Shown in pieces: positions 1 through 9,804 of a stretch of 64,000 nt of DNA. Position numbers and translations under genes: made by a program. The notes under the pieces are model-generated. The model was not told the DNA's origin and ran no database searches. It saw only the letters and a program-made list of their open reading frames with translations. The stretch spans positions 372,001 to 436,000 of the forward strand of contig NZ_BAAAFG010000016.1 of NCBI RefSeq assembly GCF_039523415.1, written 5' to 3'. This DNA is from Gangjinia marincola. GTDB lineage: Bacteria; Bacteroidota; Bacteroidia; Flavobacteriales; Flavobacteriaceae. The first letter of the stretch is position 1, and every line of letters starts with the position of its first letter.

Positions 1-1325
1 GTAGAATTATTCTGTTTGAAGATACTTTTTATTGGTACGGCACCGCTTATGGTGACAGTAATGGATTCACAAAAGCTAATCAATACCAGTGTTATAGCTC
101 AAAAGACTTAATGAGTTGGAAGCATGAAGGGTCCTTGTTGAAGGAACAACCCACAGGTGTATACTATCGACCTCATGTTATTTACAATGAGAAAACAAAG
201 CACTATGTACTGTGGTATAATTGGTATCCTACGCTTTGGGATGGAAAATTTGGTGTAGCCGTGAGTAAAAACCCTACTGGTCCTTTCAAAATAGTAAATA
301 AAGATGTTAAGATGGCTAATTCGGCGGTAGGAGTTGGTGATTTTGGTCTTTTTGTGGATAATGATGGTACAGGCTACATCAGTTATAATACGATTCAAGA
401 TCATCAAGTTTCAATAGAAAAATTGAGTGATGACTATGTAAGTTCTACGCTTGAAAATGGCGGAATCATCGCAAAATATATGGAAGCTGGTGCCATGTTC
501 AAACGTAAAAATAACTATTATTTACTCACAGATTACACCTGCTGTTTTTGTGATGAAGGTTCCGGGGCCAGAGTTTATAGATCAACAGATCCTATGAAAG
601 GATTCTCGCTTACCGGCAACATAAATCGATATCCGGGTATTTTTACTCCAGTGCTTATAGATGGAGTAAAACGAGGAACACAGTACGCAACATTAACAAA
701 ATCTCAAAAAGAAAATACCTTTCAAAACATACAAGTTCATACCACTAGCCCTATCTCCCTGGATCAATTAACGCTTTATAAGTTTACCGGAAACAAGCCT
801 GACAACTGTGGAGATACCTCAATCCCATATGTGCATCCAGATATCACTTCACCAGTAGTTGAACTTTCTTACCATAATGGAAAAGAATGGATAACAATAG
901 AAGATGTTGAACAAAATATGGAGCGCACTGCGCTACAACAGGAGATAATATTTTCTTTTTCTGAAATTTCTACCACTAAAATCAGAATTACACCTCTAGA
1001 ATATACGATGAAAGATATCTTTCTTAACGAAATTGTCCTAAGTAGGAAAACAGATCAAATTTCAAATTCGGTTTTGACCGCATACATCACCTTAGATAAT
1101 ATTCCCCAAAAACCTATTATCCCGGCTCAACAGTCCTATATTATGGCATTACCTACCACAAAAGGGGAGCAATTTATCTGGATTGGTGATTTATGGGGAT
1201 CTGCAAGTGATAATATTAAAGGACATGATTATCAGTACTGGAGCACACCTTTAAATTTTAATCCGGATGGATCAATTCAATCTCTTGAATGGACCGATGA
1301 ATGGAGCGTTGAGTTAAAGAAGTAA
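1..1325 (+). CDS. GH43-like glycosidase, 5'-truncated by window edge
   Basis: The reading frame is open from base 3, and the residues before the first ATG (111) are clearly coding (WYGTAYGDSNG, then YSSKDLMSW). The gene therefore starts outside the window and the ATG at 111 is internal. The WYG-T, 'YSS-DL--W' and 'RPHVIYN--T--YVLWYN' repeats are typical of the five-bladed beta-propeller of GH43/GH117-like enzymes. A beta-sandwich-like stretch (about 250-330 of the visible part) interrupts or follows the propeller, and the last part returns to a propeller-like 'GDLWGSASDN'. The gene converges with the rhamnosidase gene, 5 bp apart. In this PUL it probably removes a side-chain sugar. The missing N-terminus prevents checking the catalytic Asp and the signal peptide. 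Confidence 0.8.
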   Translation, partial: RIILFEDTFYWYGTAYGDSNGFTKANQYQCYSSKDLMSWKHEGSLLKEQPTGVYYRPHVIYNEKTKHYVLWYNWYPTLWDGKFGVAVSKNPTGPFKIVNKDVKMANSAVGVGDFGLFVDNDGTGYISYNTIQDHQVSIEKLSDDYVSSTLENGGIIAKYMEAGAMFKRKNNYYLLTDYTCCFCDEGSGARVYRSTDPMKGFSLTGNINRYPGIFTPVLIDGVKRGTQYATLTKSQKENTFQNIQVHTTSPISLDQLTLYKFTGNKPDNCGDTSIPYVHPDITSPVVELSYHNGKEWITIEDVEQNMERTALQQEIIFSFSEISTTKIRITPLEYTMKDIFLNEIVLSRKTDQISNSVLTAYITLDNIPQKPIIPAQQSYIMALPTTKGEQFIWIGDLWGSASDNIKGHDYQYWSTPLNFNPDGSIQSLEWTDEWSVELKK

Positions 1326-1330
1326 TTTAT

Positions 1331-3649
1331 TTAATTGCCCTTACCTTCTATGATGTATTTCCCTGACTTTACAATAACTATATTGTGTGTATCAGTAGTG
1401 CTATAATCGACCTTTCCATTGTTAATACTTATGCTGGTAAATTGTTTCGGAATATAAATACTAGCCTCAGAATCCTTTGGCACTTCAATAATAAGCTTAT
1501 AATCTTCCCCCTTGGATAATTCGAAATGGATATTACCTTTAATACTAGGAACAACGGCTTTTATGTATTTTAAAAATCCTGGTTGGGGTTTGACATCAAA
1601 CGTTTGATACCCGGGCGAAGTTGGAGCTATCCCAGCGACGTACTGTGATAGCAAAGTAAGTCCGCCCCCACTCCATGCGTGGTTCGTAGTTCCGCCGCCG
1701 TAACCCTCTGCTCCTATTCCCCAACCTTCCCAAAGGGTGGTAATGGTAGGATGATTCACCATTACACCAAAACGTTCTTTCATACGTTGTAAGGCAAGCT
1801 CTGGTTCTCCCATTTGAAAAAGAGCTTCCAGGATATATTTTTCCATATAGGGACTGGCGTGCTTTTCTACCTGAAGCACTTTAGAAATAGCATCATATTT
1901 ATCCTCAGCTGCCAATCCTGAAACAACCGCAAGACCTTGAGAACGATCATCAATTTTGCCCGTATAATCCCCAGATCGGTAATGGTCTGTTTTCCAGTAG
2001 TGCTTATTAAATGCTTTTTTAAACGATGACATATTCGCACTTAATTGATCGGCATCTTTTTTGTAACCCAGTTCTTCAGCCAGGAGTAACAATCCCTTTA
2101 AGGCGAGGTAATACTGTGTATTTTGGAGGAGTTCCATTTCTTTATGCTCTCCCCAATCTCCCCAAAACCATCCGCCTTGACGTATATCAAGCGTACCCGA
2201 AGCATTCAATGTGTAAACCGATAGGTACTCCTTTACCGGCTGGTATAATTCTTTAAGGGGTTGCAGATCTCCCGTTTGCCAATAGTAATTCCAGAAGCCG
2301 TAGTATCCTATACTGGCCAGCATTTGACCCGGGAGTTCTTTGTCCCAATTACCTGCGGGAATAGGAGAAAAAATCGTACTATCCTTACGTTGCCAGTTCA
2401 TCAGTTCGTACATTCCCTTTTTCATCAAGGCATCAGCTTTTCGATCTAAAGCATAAAATGCTTCACCACTTTCTAATACTACATCTCCCCACCATTGCGC
2501 TCTTTCACGATCAGGACAGTCCATATAGGTATCACGCATAGTGACGTAAAGGGTTCTTCTGGCCTTTTTCCACAATTTATTGTAAAATGCATCGTCGCAA
2601 GAGAAACTACCTGAAAATTCGGTATCATATCCTGTTTCTCTATACTTAAGATCTAAAACGGTTATACCTTTCGGGATTACATAGAAAACCTTTTCACCGT
2701 TCATCCAGCCCATAGATTCGTATTCCTGAACTCCTTGTTTGGTAATATACTCTGCTCTTACATTATACGCACTACCGCCTTTATAATGATCTGTAAGAAT
2801 GCTAATCTTTTGACCTTCATTCGCCTGAACCTTGAGGTAGGGAGTAATTTGCGCATTGTAGGGTAAATCAACAATTAATGTATCGCCATCACTTTCAAAT
2901 GGAAACATAACTGAATCCTGATATGCTTTTAACCCAAAATCTTTCCATTGAGGAATGGGGCGACTTCTCATGTTTGACCAGTCAGCATTGACATCTGGCA
3001 GTATGTTTGCATTTAACCATTGGCTGGTACTATAATCAGGGGTATACCAGTCCTTGATGTCTCTTCTGGCATCAAAAACTACGTTAGACTCCGGTAAACG
3101 CCAATTGGGATAAGGCGGTTCGCTTTTTGAAAGATACGCAGGATGTTGCATCACCTTCCATGAAGCATCTGAAACGACCAGTTTTTTGCTTTGGTTAGAA
3201 ACTTCGGACATCAAAGCAGGATATCCGCTGGATTGATGCGACATCCCATCTTTACCGAAATACCACATTAAAATCCCCAGGGTATTTTCTCCTCTCTTTA
3301 GATAGTTTGAAATATCTATTTCATCGTAATAATAAGCATCAGGAGAAGGGCCGCGTTTAAGTCCGCCCTCAAAAACCACCATTTCTCCATTGATATACAA
3401 CCAGTATTTAGAATCTACGGCAATTTTTATGCTCACGTCATCTTGACGTTCAATGTTAACTTTTTTTCTAAAGATCAACCAGGCATTCTCCTTAGGGAGC
3501 GAATCTTGAGAAGTGATCCACGCCGGTTTTAAATGAGCATCTATTTCTTGAACAGGTGCAGAATCAGTTTGCTTAGATGTTGATCTGCAAGAAATCACCA
3601 ACAAGCCGCAGAGAATTATAAATAAGTGATATGCTTTTCTACTATTCAT
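1331..3649 (-). CDS. GH78-like alpha-L-rhamnosidase, lipoprotein
   Basis: A 772-residue protein with a lipoprotein signal (CGLLVISC, Cys21), so it is likely anchored in the outer membrane or periplasm. The N-terminal half has beta-sandwich modules with jelly-roll features (W-LYINGE, 'DEIDISNYL--GEN-LGI'). The C-terminal half is the (alpha/alpha)6 barrel of GH78 enzymes, with the signature DCPDRERAQWWGD carrying acidic residues of the type used as general acid in GH78, and 'TTLWEGWG' and 'NHAWSGGG' near the end. It would release terminal L-rhamnose, which fits the rhamnose catabolic operon at 14.7-20.7 kb. It is the last gene of the leftward operon and starts 3 bp after the upstream GH2 stop. 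Exact linkage specificity cannot be read from sequence. Confidence 0.85.
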   Translation of the reverse strand: MNSRKAYHLFIILCGLLVISCRSTSKQTDSAPVQEIDAHLKPAWITSQDSLPKENAWLIFRKKVNIERQDDVSIKIAVDSKYWLYINGEMVVFEGGLKRGPSPDAYYYDEIDISNYLKRGENTLGILMWYFGKDGMSHQSSGYPALMSEVSNQSKKLVVSDASWKVMQHPAYLSKSEPPYPNWRLPESNVVFDARRDIKDWYTPDYSTSQWLNANILPDVNADWSNMRSRPIPQWKDFGLKAYQDSVMFPFESDGDTLIVDLPYNAQITPYLKVQANEGQKISILTDHYKGGSAYNVRAEYITKQGVQEYESMGWMNGEKVFYVIPKGITVLDLKYRETGYDTEFSGSFSCDDAFYNKLWKKARRTLYVTMRDTYMDCPDRERAQWWGDVVLESGEAFYALDRKADALMKKGMYELMNWQRKDSTIFSPIPAGNWDKELPGQMLASIGYYGFWNYYWQTGDLQPLKELYQPVKEYLSVYTLNASGTLDIRQGGWFWGDWGEHKEMELLQNTQYYLALKGLLLLAEELGYKKDADQLSANMSSFKKAFNKHYWKTDHYRSGDYTGKIDDRSQGLAVVSGLAAEDKYDAISKVLQVEKHASPYMEKYILEALFQMGEPELALQRMKERFGVMVNHPTITTLWEGWGIGAEGYGGGTTNHAWSGGGLTLLSQYVAGIAPTSPGYQTFDVKPQPGFLKYIKAVVPSIKGNIHFELSKGEDYKLIIEVPKDSEASIYIPKQFTSISINNGKVDYSTTDTHNIVIVKSGKYIIEGKGN

Positions 3650-3651
3650 TA

Positions 3652-6600
3652 TTATAGTGGTGTTAGTGTAAAAGAATAGTTGTAGGACTTCGCCTTTATT
3701 CTGTAAGGCTCATGAGGTCTGGCACTTAAACTCCACGTATTATCTCCACCTACCCCCATTTGTAGATGATCTATATTTAGCGTAATATGTTCTGACAGGG
3801 TTAGATCTTCTATTCGATTTGCCTTATCAATCTGCTGTTGTGTATACGGCCAGGCACTCATGCTCAGAGGTGTATTCACGCTTTCGATTTTAATTCCCTT
3901 TCCTGTACTATCCTTGAATGATGCCCAAAATGCTTCAGAAATATTACCGCTTTCTTGTGGACGTACATAATACGTAAAATCGTCTTTTACAGAAGCTTCG
4001 TATTGCCCAAAAAATGCTCCCGACTTCTTATCGGCGTAGCTTTCTAATGGACCGCGCCCAAACCAAGTCATGTCATCGTATTTTTTGTTAAGTGAGGTCT
4101 GTAAACCTACACGCGGTAAATTAGCTTGATTAGCTGAAGGCTTAAGTTGAAAATTAATGCAAATTTTTCCGTTAGGGTAAATCGAATACTTCGTATGGAT
4201 TAAACCTACATCCTCAGGAAGTCGATGTACTATTTGGATGATTACGTGATCTTTTGCTTCCGCGGAAGCGAACTCAAGGAGATGTTGCTTTTCTGAAGCT
4301 ACTTTCCAAACACCCAAACGCTCCTCCATCCCCGAAGCTAAATCATTATCTGTTGCTGCCCGCCAAAAGTTTGGCTTTAGAGCGCTTACCAGGATCGTAT
4401 CGCCCTGATGAATATAATTGGATAGGTAACCCAGTTTCTTATCAAAAACCAAGGTAGTTTCTCCGGTAGACACTTTGAGGATTGCTTCAGTTTCATCGAT
4501 TGTATACGAGGCGCTATTCGTATCTGCATCTATGGATCTTGGAATGTATTGATACAAAAACTGCTCTGTCGCAACAGCAAAACCTGATTTAGCCCAGGGT
4601 GTATCCTTTTTTAACACAACGTGTATTGTGACATGGTAACGCTTGCCTTCTTTAATGTCGATGTTAGGTAAATCTAACTTTAGCTGCGCTTTCTCTCCCG
4701 CAGGAACATCTGGAGCCACAATTTGTTTACTCGAAATAACTTTACCTTCTTCTAAGATTTCCCACCTAAGATCATAGTAATTTAAATTTGTTCGCGCATG
4801 GCGATTAAATACAGTAAACTTTCCTTTACCAATAGAATCGGCTGTAATTTTTACTCGCTGCCAAACATATTTTGCTTGCCATCCTCCCGATTTTACTTTG
4901 CCTTCGGCAGAAATTAATCCCTTTTGCACAGGGTTTAGATCATCTTGATCCTGATTAAAATCAGGCCCATGTTTCCAAAGCGGTTTATGATCAGTAGATT
5001 CTTTTTTTACTAGTTGATCGCGCCAATCCCATACAAAACCACCTACCAATCTTGGGTAGGTATAAATCGCATCCCAATACCCTTGTAAATCTCCCGTTGA
5101 ATTACCCTGAGAATGAGCATACTCACACCAAATGATGGGTCTATTATCATCATTTTTAACGGCTAACGCAATCATTTTTTCTACCGGCCGGTACATACGG
5201 CTGATAAAATCGGTATACATTCTATCTTTAGGTTCAGGATCAGGCCAGTTATAGCCATAGATATGTTGTGCTCCCTCATAATGAATGGGTCGCGTAGGAT
5301 CATATTCTTTGATCCAGGCGGAAAGTGCTGCATGGTTAGGACCAAATCCGGATTCATTTCCCAAAGACCAACTCACGATACTGGGATAGTTTTTATCTCG
5401 CTCTACCATACGAATGCCACGTTCCATAAAGGTAGTATGCCACTGCGGAAGATTACTAAACAAGGATCCCTTACCATGGCTTTCCAGATTCGCTTCGTCC
5501 ATCACGTAAATACCGTATTGATCACAGAGTTCGTACCAGTAGGGTGGATTAGGGTAATGACTGGATCGTGATGCATTAACGTTAAGCTGTTTCATACGTT
5601 GCGCATCCCGTTCCATGGCTTTTTTATTTTCGGCTTTACCCGTTACAGCGTCCCAATCGTGCCGATTTACCCCATAAAGTAGCACCGGTACTCCGTTTAC
5701 TTTAAATTGCCCATCACCAATATCAATTTCTCTAAAACCTACTTTAGTACTTCGGGCTTCTACTAGATTCTCATCCTCATCTGTAAGCGAAAGCACCAGG
5801 GTGTATAAATAAGGAAACTCTGCTGACCATTTTTTTGGGTTTTTGACAGGTATATTCATCAAATTATAAAAAGGTCGGTTTCCAATCTGAGGATAATATT
5901 CTGAAGTTATTTGTTGGACCGCAAGTTCCTCTTCTTCCGAAAAAACAGGATTATTGGAAGCATCGTATAACTGAGCCGAAACTTTCCATTGATCAGTAGT
6001 AATGGTATCATAATTTTTAATGTTCGGTCTTATCTGAAGCATCGCATCCTGATAATTCTCATCCAGATCTGTTCTAACGGCAAAATCATATAACTGAACC
6101 TTTGGCGCGGCTTCAAGATACACCTCACGAGTGATCCCGCTCATGCGCCAATGATCCTGGTCTTCAATATAACTCCCATCGCTCCATTGCATGACTCGCA
6201 GCGCAATAAGGTTTTCTCCTGCAGAAAGAAAAGGAGTAATATCAAACTCTGCCGGTAAACGATTATCCTCACTGTATCCTACTTCTTGACCATTAACCCA
6301 AACGTATAAAGCTGACGATGCTGCACCTACATGCAAGGTAATTTGCATACCGTTCCAATCTGCGGGAAGCCTAACTCGTTTTCGATAACTCCCTGTGGGA
6401 TTATAATCAGTGGGTATTTGGGGCGGACCTATGCCCTGCTTCTCCCAGATCTGATGGGTAAGACGGTGATAGGGTTTACCATAGCCTTGTAATTCCCAAT
6501 TAGATGGAACGGTAATTTCATCCCAGGATTCATCAGCATAATTGATACGCTGAAAATCTTTAGGAGATTTGGCAGGAGCTTCTGCAAAGCTAAACTTCCA

Positions 6601-6858
6601 CATACCATTAAGGGACATTTTTCTGGGCGATGCATCTCTGTTTGCCTTTAAAGCTAATTGATACGAAGGATAAGAAATAGAAGTTGCTCTCGCCGGGAGT
6701 TTGTTGACATTAACCACGTCTGGATTTTGGTAATGGGGGATGGTTTGGGCCTGAAACCTCTGGACATACCCTAAAAAGCATCCTGATACGATCGCCACGA
6801 TTAACAAGTTGTAACGTAGACCTCTACTCTTTTGATGCTGCGAATGCTCTGACCTCAC
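3652..6858 (-). CDS. GH2 LacZ-type beta-galactosidase
   Basis: A 1068-residue exported GH2 enzyme with a hydrophobic segment near residues 18-37 ending FQAQ. Domains follow the LacZ order: sugar-binding jelly roll, immunoglobulin-like domain, TIM barrel, second beta domain, then the Bgal small-chain domain (NFWRAATDND). The acid/base Glu is E502 in GNESG and the nucleophile is E579 in WCEYAHS. The start overlaps the end of the sulfatase gene by 35 bp, so the two are translationally linked. LacZ-type architecture suggests beta-galactosidase, but related PUL GH2 enzymes can act on other beta-glycosides or uronides. A GCTTCCGCGGAAGC palindrome lies inside the gene at 4256-4269. Confidence 0.88.
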   Translation of the reverse strand: MRSEHSQHQKSRGLRYNLLIVAIVSGCFLGYVQRFQAQTIPHYQNPDVVNVNKLPARATSISYPSYQLALKANRDASPRKMSLNGMWKFSFAEAPAKSPKDFQRINYADESWDEITVPSNWELQGYGKPYHRLTHQIWEKQGIGPPQIPTDYNPTGSYRKRVRLPADWNGMQITLHVGAASSALYVWVNGQEVGYSEDNRLPAEFDITPFLSAGENLIALRVMQWSDGSYIEDQDHWRMSGITREVYLEAAPKVQLYDFAVRTDLDENYQDAMLQIRPNIKNYDTITTDQWKVSAQLYDASNNPVFSEEEELAVQQITSEYYPQIGNRPFYNLMNIPVKNPKKWSAEFPYLYTLVLSLTDEDENLVEARSTKVGFREIDIGDGQFKVNGVPVLLYGVNRHDWDAVTGKAENKKAMERDAQRMKQLNVNASRSSHYPNPPYWYELCDQYGIYVMDEANLESHGKGSLFSNLPQWHTTFMERGIRMVERDKNYPSIVSWSLGNESGFGPNHAALSAWIKEYDPTRPIHYEGAQHIYGYNWPDPEPKDRMYTDFISRMYRPVEKMIALAVKNDDNRPIIWCEYAHSQGNSTGDLQGYWDAIYTYPRLVGGFVWDWRDQLVKKESTDHKPLWKHGPDFNQDQDDLNPVQKGLISAEGKVKSGGWQAKYVWQRVKITADSIGKGKFTVFNRHARTNLNYYDLRWEILEEGKVISSKQIVAPDVPAGEKAQLKLDLPNIDIKEGKRYHVTIHVVLKKDTPWAKSGFAVATEQFLYQYIPRSIDADTNSASYTIDETEAILKVSTGETTLVFDKKLGYLSNYIHQGDTILVSALKPNFWRAATDNDLASGMEERLGVWKVASEKQHLLEFASAEAKDHVIIQIVHRLPEDVGLIHTKYSIYPNGKICINFQLKPSANQANLPRVGLQTSLNKKYDDMTWFGRGPLESYADKKSGAFFGQYEASVKDDFTYYVRPQESGNISEAFWASFKDSTGKGIKIESVNTPLSMSAWPYTQQQIDKANRIEDLTLSEHITLNIDHLQMGVGGDNTWSLSARPHEPYRIKAKSYNYSFTLTPL

Positions 6859-8257
6859 GGTAGGTATTTTTAAGTTCTTGTTCTAAGGCTGAAAACTCCT
6901 CTTTCCCGATAAGATTATTCTTTTCTTCGGGATCATGTTTTAAATCATACAATTCTTCAAAAATGATGTTCGCTGTATCTTTATCTTTAAAATAGCGCAT
7001 GTATTTTTTGTCTGAAACCACCACACCTTCAGTACTGGGTATATAATATCGTTCTGAAGATTGCCATATATGCTCATAAAAAAATCTATCCCTCCAGGAT
7101 ATTGTGGTATCCGCTATCAACCGGGTAAGATCTTTTCCTTGCATCCTCGATGGAATTGGTGTCCCAGCCATTGCTAATATAGTTGGGGCGATATCAATAT
7201 TTAATGCTTTTTGATTGATTTGCTTAGGAGTACGTTCAGTATTTTTGGGATCATAGATAATTAATGGAACCCTTATCGACGGGTCACTTCCATACCATTT
7301 ACCAGCAAATCCGTACTCTCCCAGATAAAATCCATTATCGCTACTGTAAATAATGATCGTATTTTTATCTAATCCGGTTTCTTTTAGTTTCTTTAGAAGT
7401 GCTCCAACGGTTTGATCAATACCGTGAACTAATCGATAATATTTTTTAATGTTCGCCTGCTGCATACTATCTGTGGCGAAACGCGTTTCCCATCGATTAC
7501 GGGCGACATTATTTTGCGTAAATTCTTTTGGGAAATGATCAAAGTATTTTGACGAAGACGTAGGCGGAGTGGCCACTTCATTATCACTGTAAAGGGAATC
7601 ATAATGCTGATCTGGTAAGAAATAGCCGGGATCTCCCTCTACATGAGGTGCTTTGAAACTAACCGAAAGAGAAAAGGGCTTTTGAGCATCTTTTTGTAAA
7701 TCGATAAATTCAAGGATTTGACCTTCTATTCTTTTTGTAAGATGGATTGGTTGATCTAAATCGTCTTTAGACTTGAACGAACCTTGTCCTCCAAATCCTT
7801 TCCAATAATCAAACTGCTTTGACGGCAATTCGTACCCTACGCCGTATTTCCCTATAAATCCAATCGTATAGCCATGTTTTTTTAGTTGTAGAGGATATGT
7901 ATTTGTTAACTGATCGCCTTCAATATTTTTATCGAAACCCCAAATCCCGTGTTTTCTGGCATATTGACCTGTAAGTATACTAGCCCTACTCACGGCACAG
8001 ATTGAAGTCGTTACATAAGCATTAGTAAAGTATGTCCCCTGATTCGCTAATTTATCTAAGAAAGGTGTTTCTATATGTTTATTTCCTGCAATAGATAATG
8101 CATCCCACCTTTGATCATCTGCCAACAGGAAGATGATGTTTGGCATAGTAGTTTGAGTTGAGTTGTTCTTCTCAGAGATTTTTTTCTCAACGGATGTTTT
8201 ACACGAAGCTGAAATCAGCATCAATCCAAAAAAAAGAAAATTAACAATCTTTATCAT
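6824..8257 (-). CDS. S1-family sulfatase, lipoprotein
   Basis: A 477-residue type I formylglycine-dependent sulfatase. It has a lipoprotein signal (LISASC, Cys19), the metal-site start NIIFLLADDQRWD, and the maturation motif C87-A-V-S-R followed by ASILTGQY. Cys87 is the residue expected to become formylglycine. The third motif position is Val rather than the more usual Pro or Ala. Further S1 features are 'GKYG', 'SDNGFYLGEYG' and 'GKWYG'. It would remove sulfate from the polysaccharide or oligosaccharide so that the neighbouring glycosidases can act. It lies between susD and GH2 in the leftward operon. A secreted formylglycine-generating enzyme is encoded at 25.5 kb. Confidence 0.92.
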   Translation of the reverse strand: MIKIVNFLFFGLMLISASCKTSVEKKISEKNNSTQTTMPNIIFLLADDQRWDALSIAGNKHIETPFLDKLANQGTYFTNAYVTTSICAVSRASILTGQYARKHGIWGFDKNIEGDQLTNTYPLQLKKHGYTIGFIGKYGVGYELPSKQFDYWKGFGGQGSFKSKDDLDQPIHLTKRIEGQILEFIDLQKDAQKPFSLSVSFKAPHVEGDPGYFLPDQHYDSLYSDNEVATPPTSSSKYFDHFPKEFTQNNVARNRWETRFATDSMQQANIKKYYRLVHGIDQTVGALLKKLKETGLDKNTIIIYSSDNGFYLGEYGFAGKWYGSDPSIRVPLIIYDPKNTERTPKQINQKALNIDIAPTILAMAGTPIPSRMQGKDLTRLIADTTISWRDRFFYEHIWQSSERYYIPSTEGVVVSDKKYMRYFKDKDTANIIFEELYDLKHDPEEKNNLIGKEEFSALEQELKNTYREVRAFAASKE

Positions 8258-8270
8258 ATCATTAATGAAT

Positions 8271-8306
8271 AAGGTGCTACTGCTTTTTTACAACCAGTAA
8301 CACCTT
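8271..8306 (-). other. Intergenic stem-loop between susD and sulfatase
   Basis: AAGGTGCTACTG (8271-8282) pairs with CAGTAACACCTT (8295-8306) over 12 positions, with one G-T pair, around a 12-nt loop. There is no T tract on the minus strand after it, so a classical terminator is unlikely. It could stabilise the 3' end of the susCD message or cause partial readthrough, which would keep enzyme mRNA below susCD mRNA. Confidence 0.55.
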
Positions 8307-8330
8307 GACTTTGGCTAATTTAATATTTTA

Positions 8331-9797
8331 CTATTCCCATCCTGGAGTTTGCTCCATTCCAAATTCAACAACCTCTGCAAAAGGAATTCCTATTACTGTT
8401 CTAATATCCTGATAAGCATTAGCGGTAACTGTTTGTCCTTGGGCGATCTGATCTTGACCGTGCGAAGACATTACTTCAACTAATTTTCCTGTCCTCAACA
8501 AATCAAAATAGCGATGCGCTTCAAAAGCTAATTCCCTACGTCTCTCGTCGGCAATGGTTTGCTCCAGATCTGCTAATTCATCTGCACCAAGTGAAGGATC
8601 ATCCAAGCCAGCTCTTTCCCTTATTTGCTCTAAAATGGCTACCGGATCTCCTCCGCCAACTTGCTCATAACATTCTGCCAGCATAAGCAAGGCATCAGCA
8701 TAACGATACATCTGCCAGTTGATATTCTGTTGATTAAATTGAACCTGATCAAACGGAAATGCAAACTTGCTTACCCATTGGTATTCAATACCATTAGCAT
8801 CTATATAATTGGAAATATTGTGAGCTTTACGGTCATCATCGTCAGAGTATAAATCGATAATACTTTGCGTAGGTTGATACTGATTTCCTCGACTATTAGG
8901 ATTTGAATTAGATCCTAAAATATCCTGACCACTAGAAAATGGGACAAAATTAGAAAAATAGTTTGCGCCTTGATCTAAGGCAGGTGAAAACTGAAGCTCA
9001 AAAATCCCCTCAGCATGATTTTTAGTAAAAAAAACATCTGAATAATTAGGTAAAAGTGAATAGCCTAAGGTTGTTATTTCTTCTAATAAAGATCGGGCTT
9101 CAGTGTACTGCTGTAAAGTCATGTGGATTTTTGCTTTTAACATTAAGGCTGCACCCCTTGTAGCTCTACCGGGAGCATCAGTTGTTACAGGAAGAAAGTC
9201 AATTGCTTCTTGTGCTTCTTCGAGGATACTTGAGTAAATCTCACTTTCAGGATCTCGCTCTAAGAACTCATCAGATAATATTTGATCAGGGGTTAGCCCT
9301 GGATTAACAATGCATGGTACATCTCCGTAAATTCTTACTAAATTAAAATATAAAGCGGATCGAAGAAATAGTGCCTCTCCCAGTCTTGCGTCTCTTCTTT
9401 CTTCTACAACATAATCTACGTTATCAATATTAGCTAACAAGAAATTAACTCTTGCAATAGCATTATAACTTATAGTCCAAAATGTTCCAATATTTCCATT
9501 GGTAGAAATCATAGTGAATTCGTTTAACTCATCCTCTGCTATTCCACCGCCATCTCCGGTTATCTCTATATTCGTATTGTCTGATCTAGACTCACCAAAG
9601 CGCAACATTGTTCCTGCGCCAGCGCCATATAAGTCTCTATGTCGCTTGTAAACTCCGGCTAATGCTCTATCAATTTCGTCTTCAGTTTGGTAAAAGCTTG
9701 TGGGAGTTCTAAAACCAATGGGTTCCTCATCTAAAAAATCTTCACATGAAAATGCGATAAAAGATAAAAGTGTTAATATAATATATTTTTTCATCAT
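8331..9797 (-). CDS. SusD/RagB-family glycan-binding lipoprotein
   Basis: A 488-residue SusD homologue. The lipoprotein signal has Cys18 followed by acidic EDFLDEEP, the usual start of mature SusD proteins and compatible with surface export. TPR-type helices with the RagB/SusD pattern follow, ending in the domain with 'YADALLMLAECYEQVG', 'ERRRELAFEAHRYFDLLRTGKL' and the terminal 'IPFAEV'. It is the surface lid that captures oligosaccharides over the SusC channel. It begins 7 bp after susC, and the pair forms the core of the PUL. Confidence 0.96.
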   Translation of the reverse strand: MMKKYIILTLLSFIAFSCEDFLDEEPIGFRTPTSFYQTEDEIDRALAGVYKRHRDLYGAGAGTMLRFGESRSDNTNIEITGDGGGIAEDELNEFTMISTNGNIGTFWTISYNAIARVNFLLANIDNVDYVVEERRDARLGEALFLRSALYFNLVRIYGDVPCIVNPGLTPDQILSDEFLERDPESEIYSSILEEAQEAIDFLPVTTDAPGRATRGAALMLKAKIHMTLQQYTEARSLLEEITTLGYSLLPNYSDVFFTKNHAEGIFELQFSPALDQGANYFSNFVPFSSGQDILGSNSNPNSRGNQYQPTQSIIDLYSDDDDRKAHNISNYIDANGIEYQWVSKFAFPFDQVQFNQQNINWQMYRYADALLMLAECYEQVGGGDPVAILEQIRERAGLDDPSLGADELADLEQTIADERRRELAFEAHRYFDLLRTGKLVEVMSSHGQDQIAQGQTVTANAYQDIRTVIGIPFAEVVEFGMEQTPGWE

Positions 9798-9804
9798 GTT
9801 TATA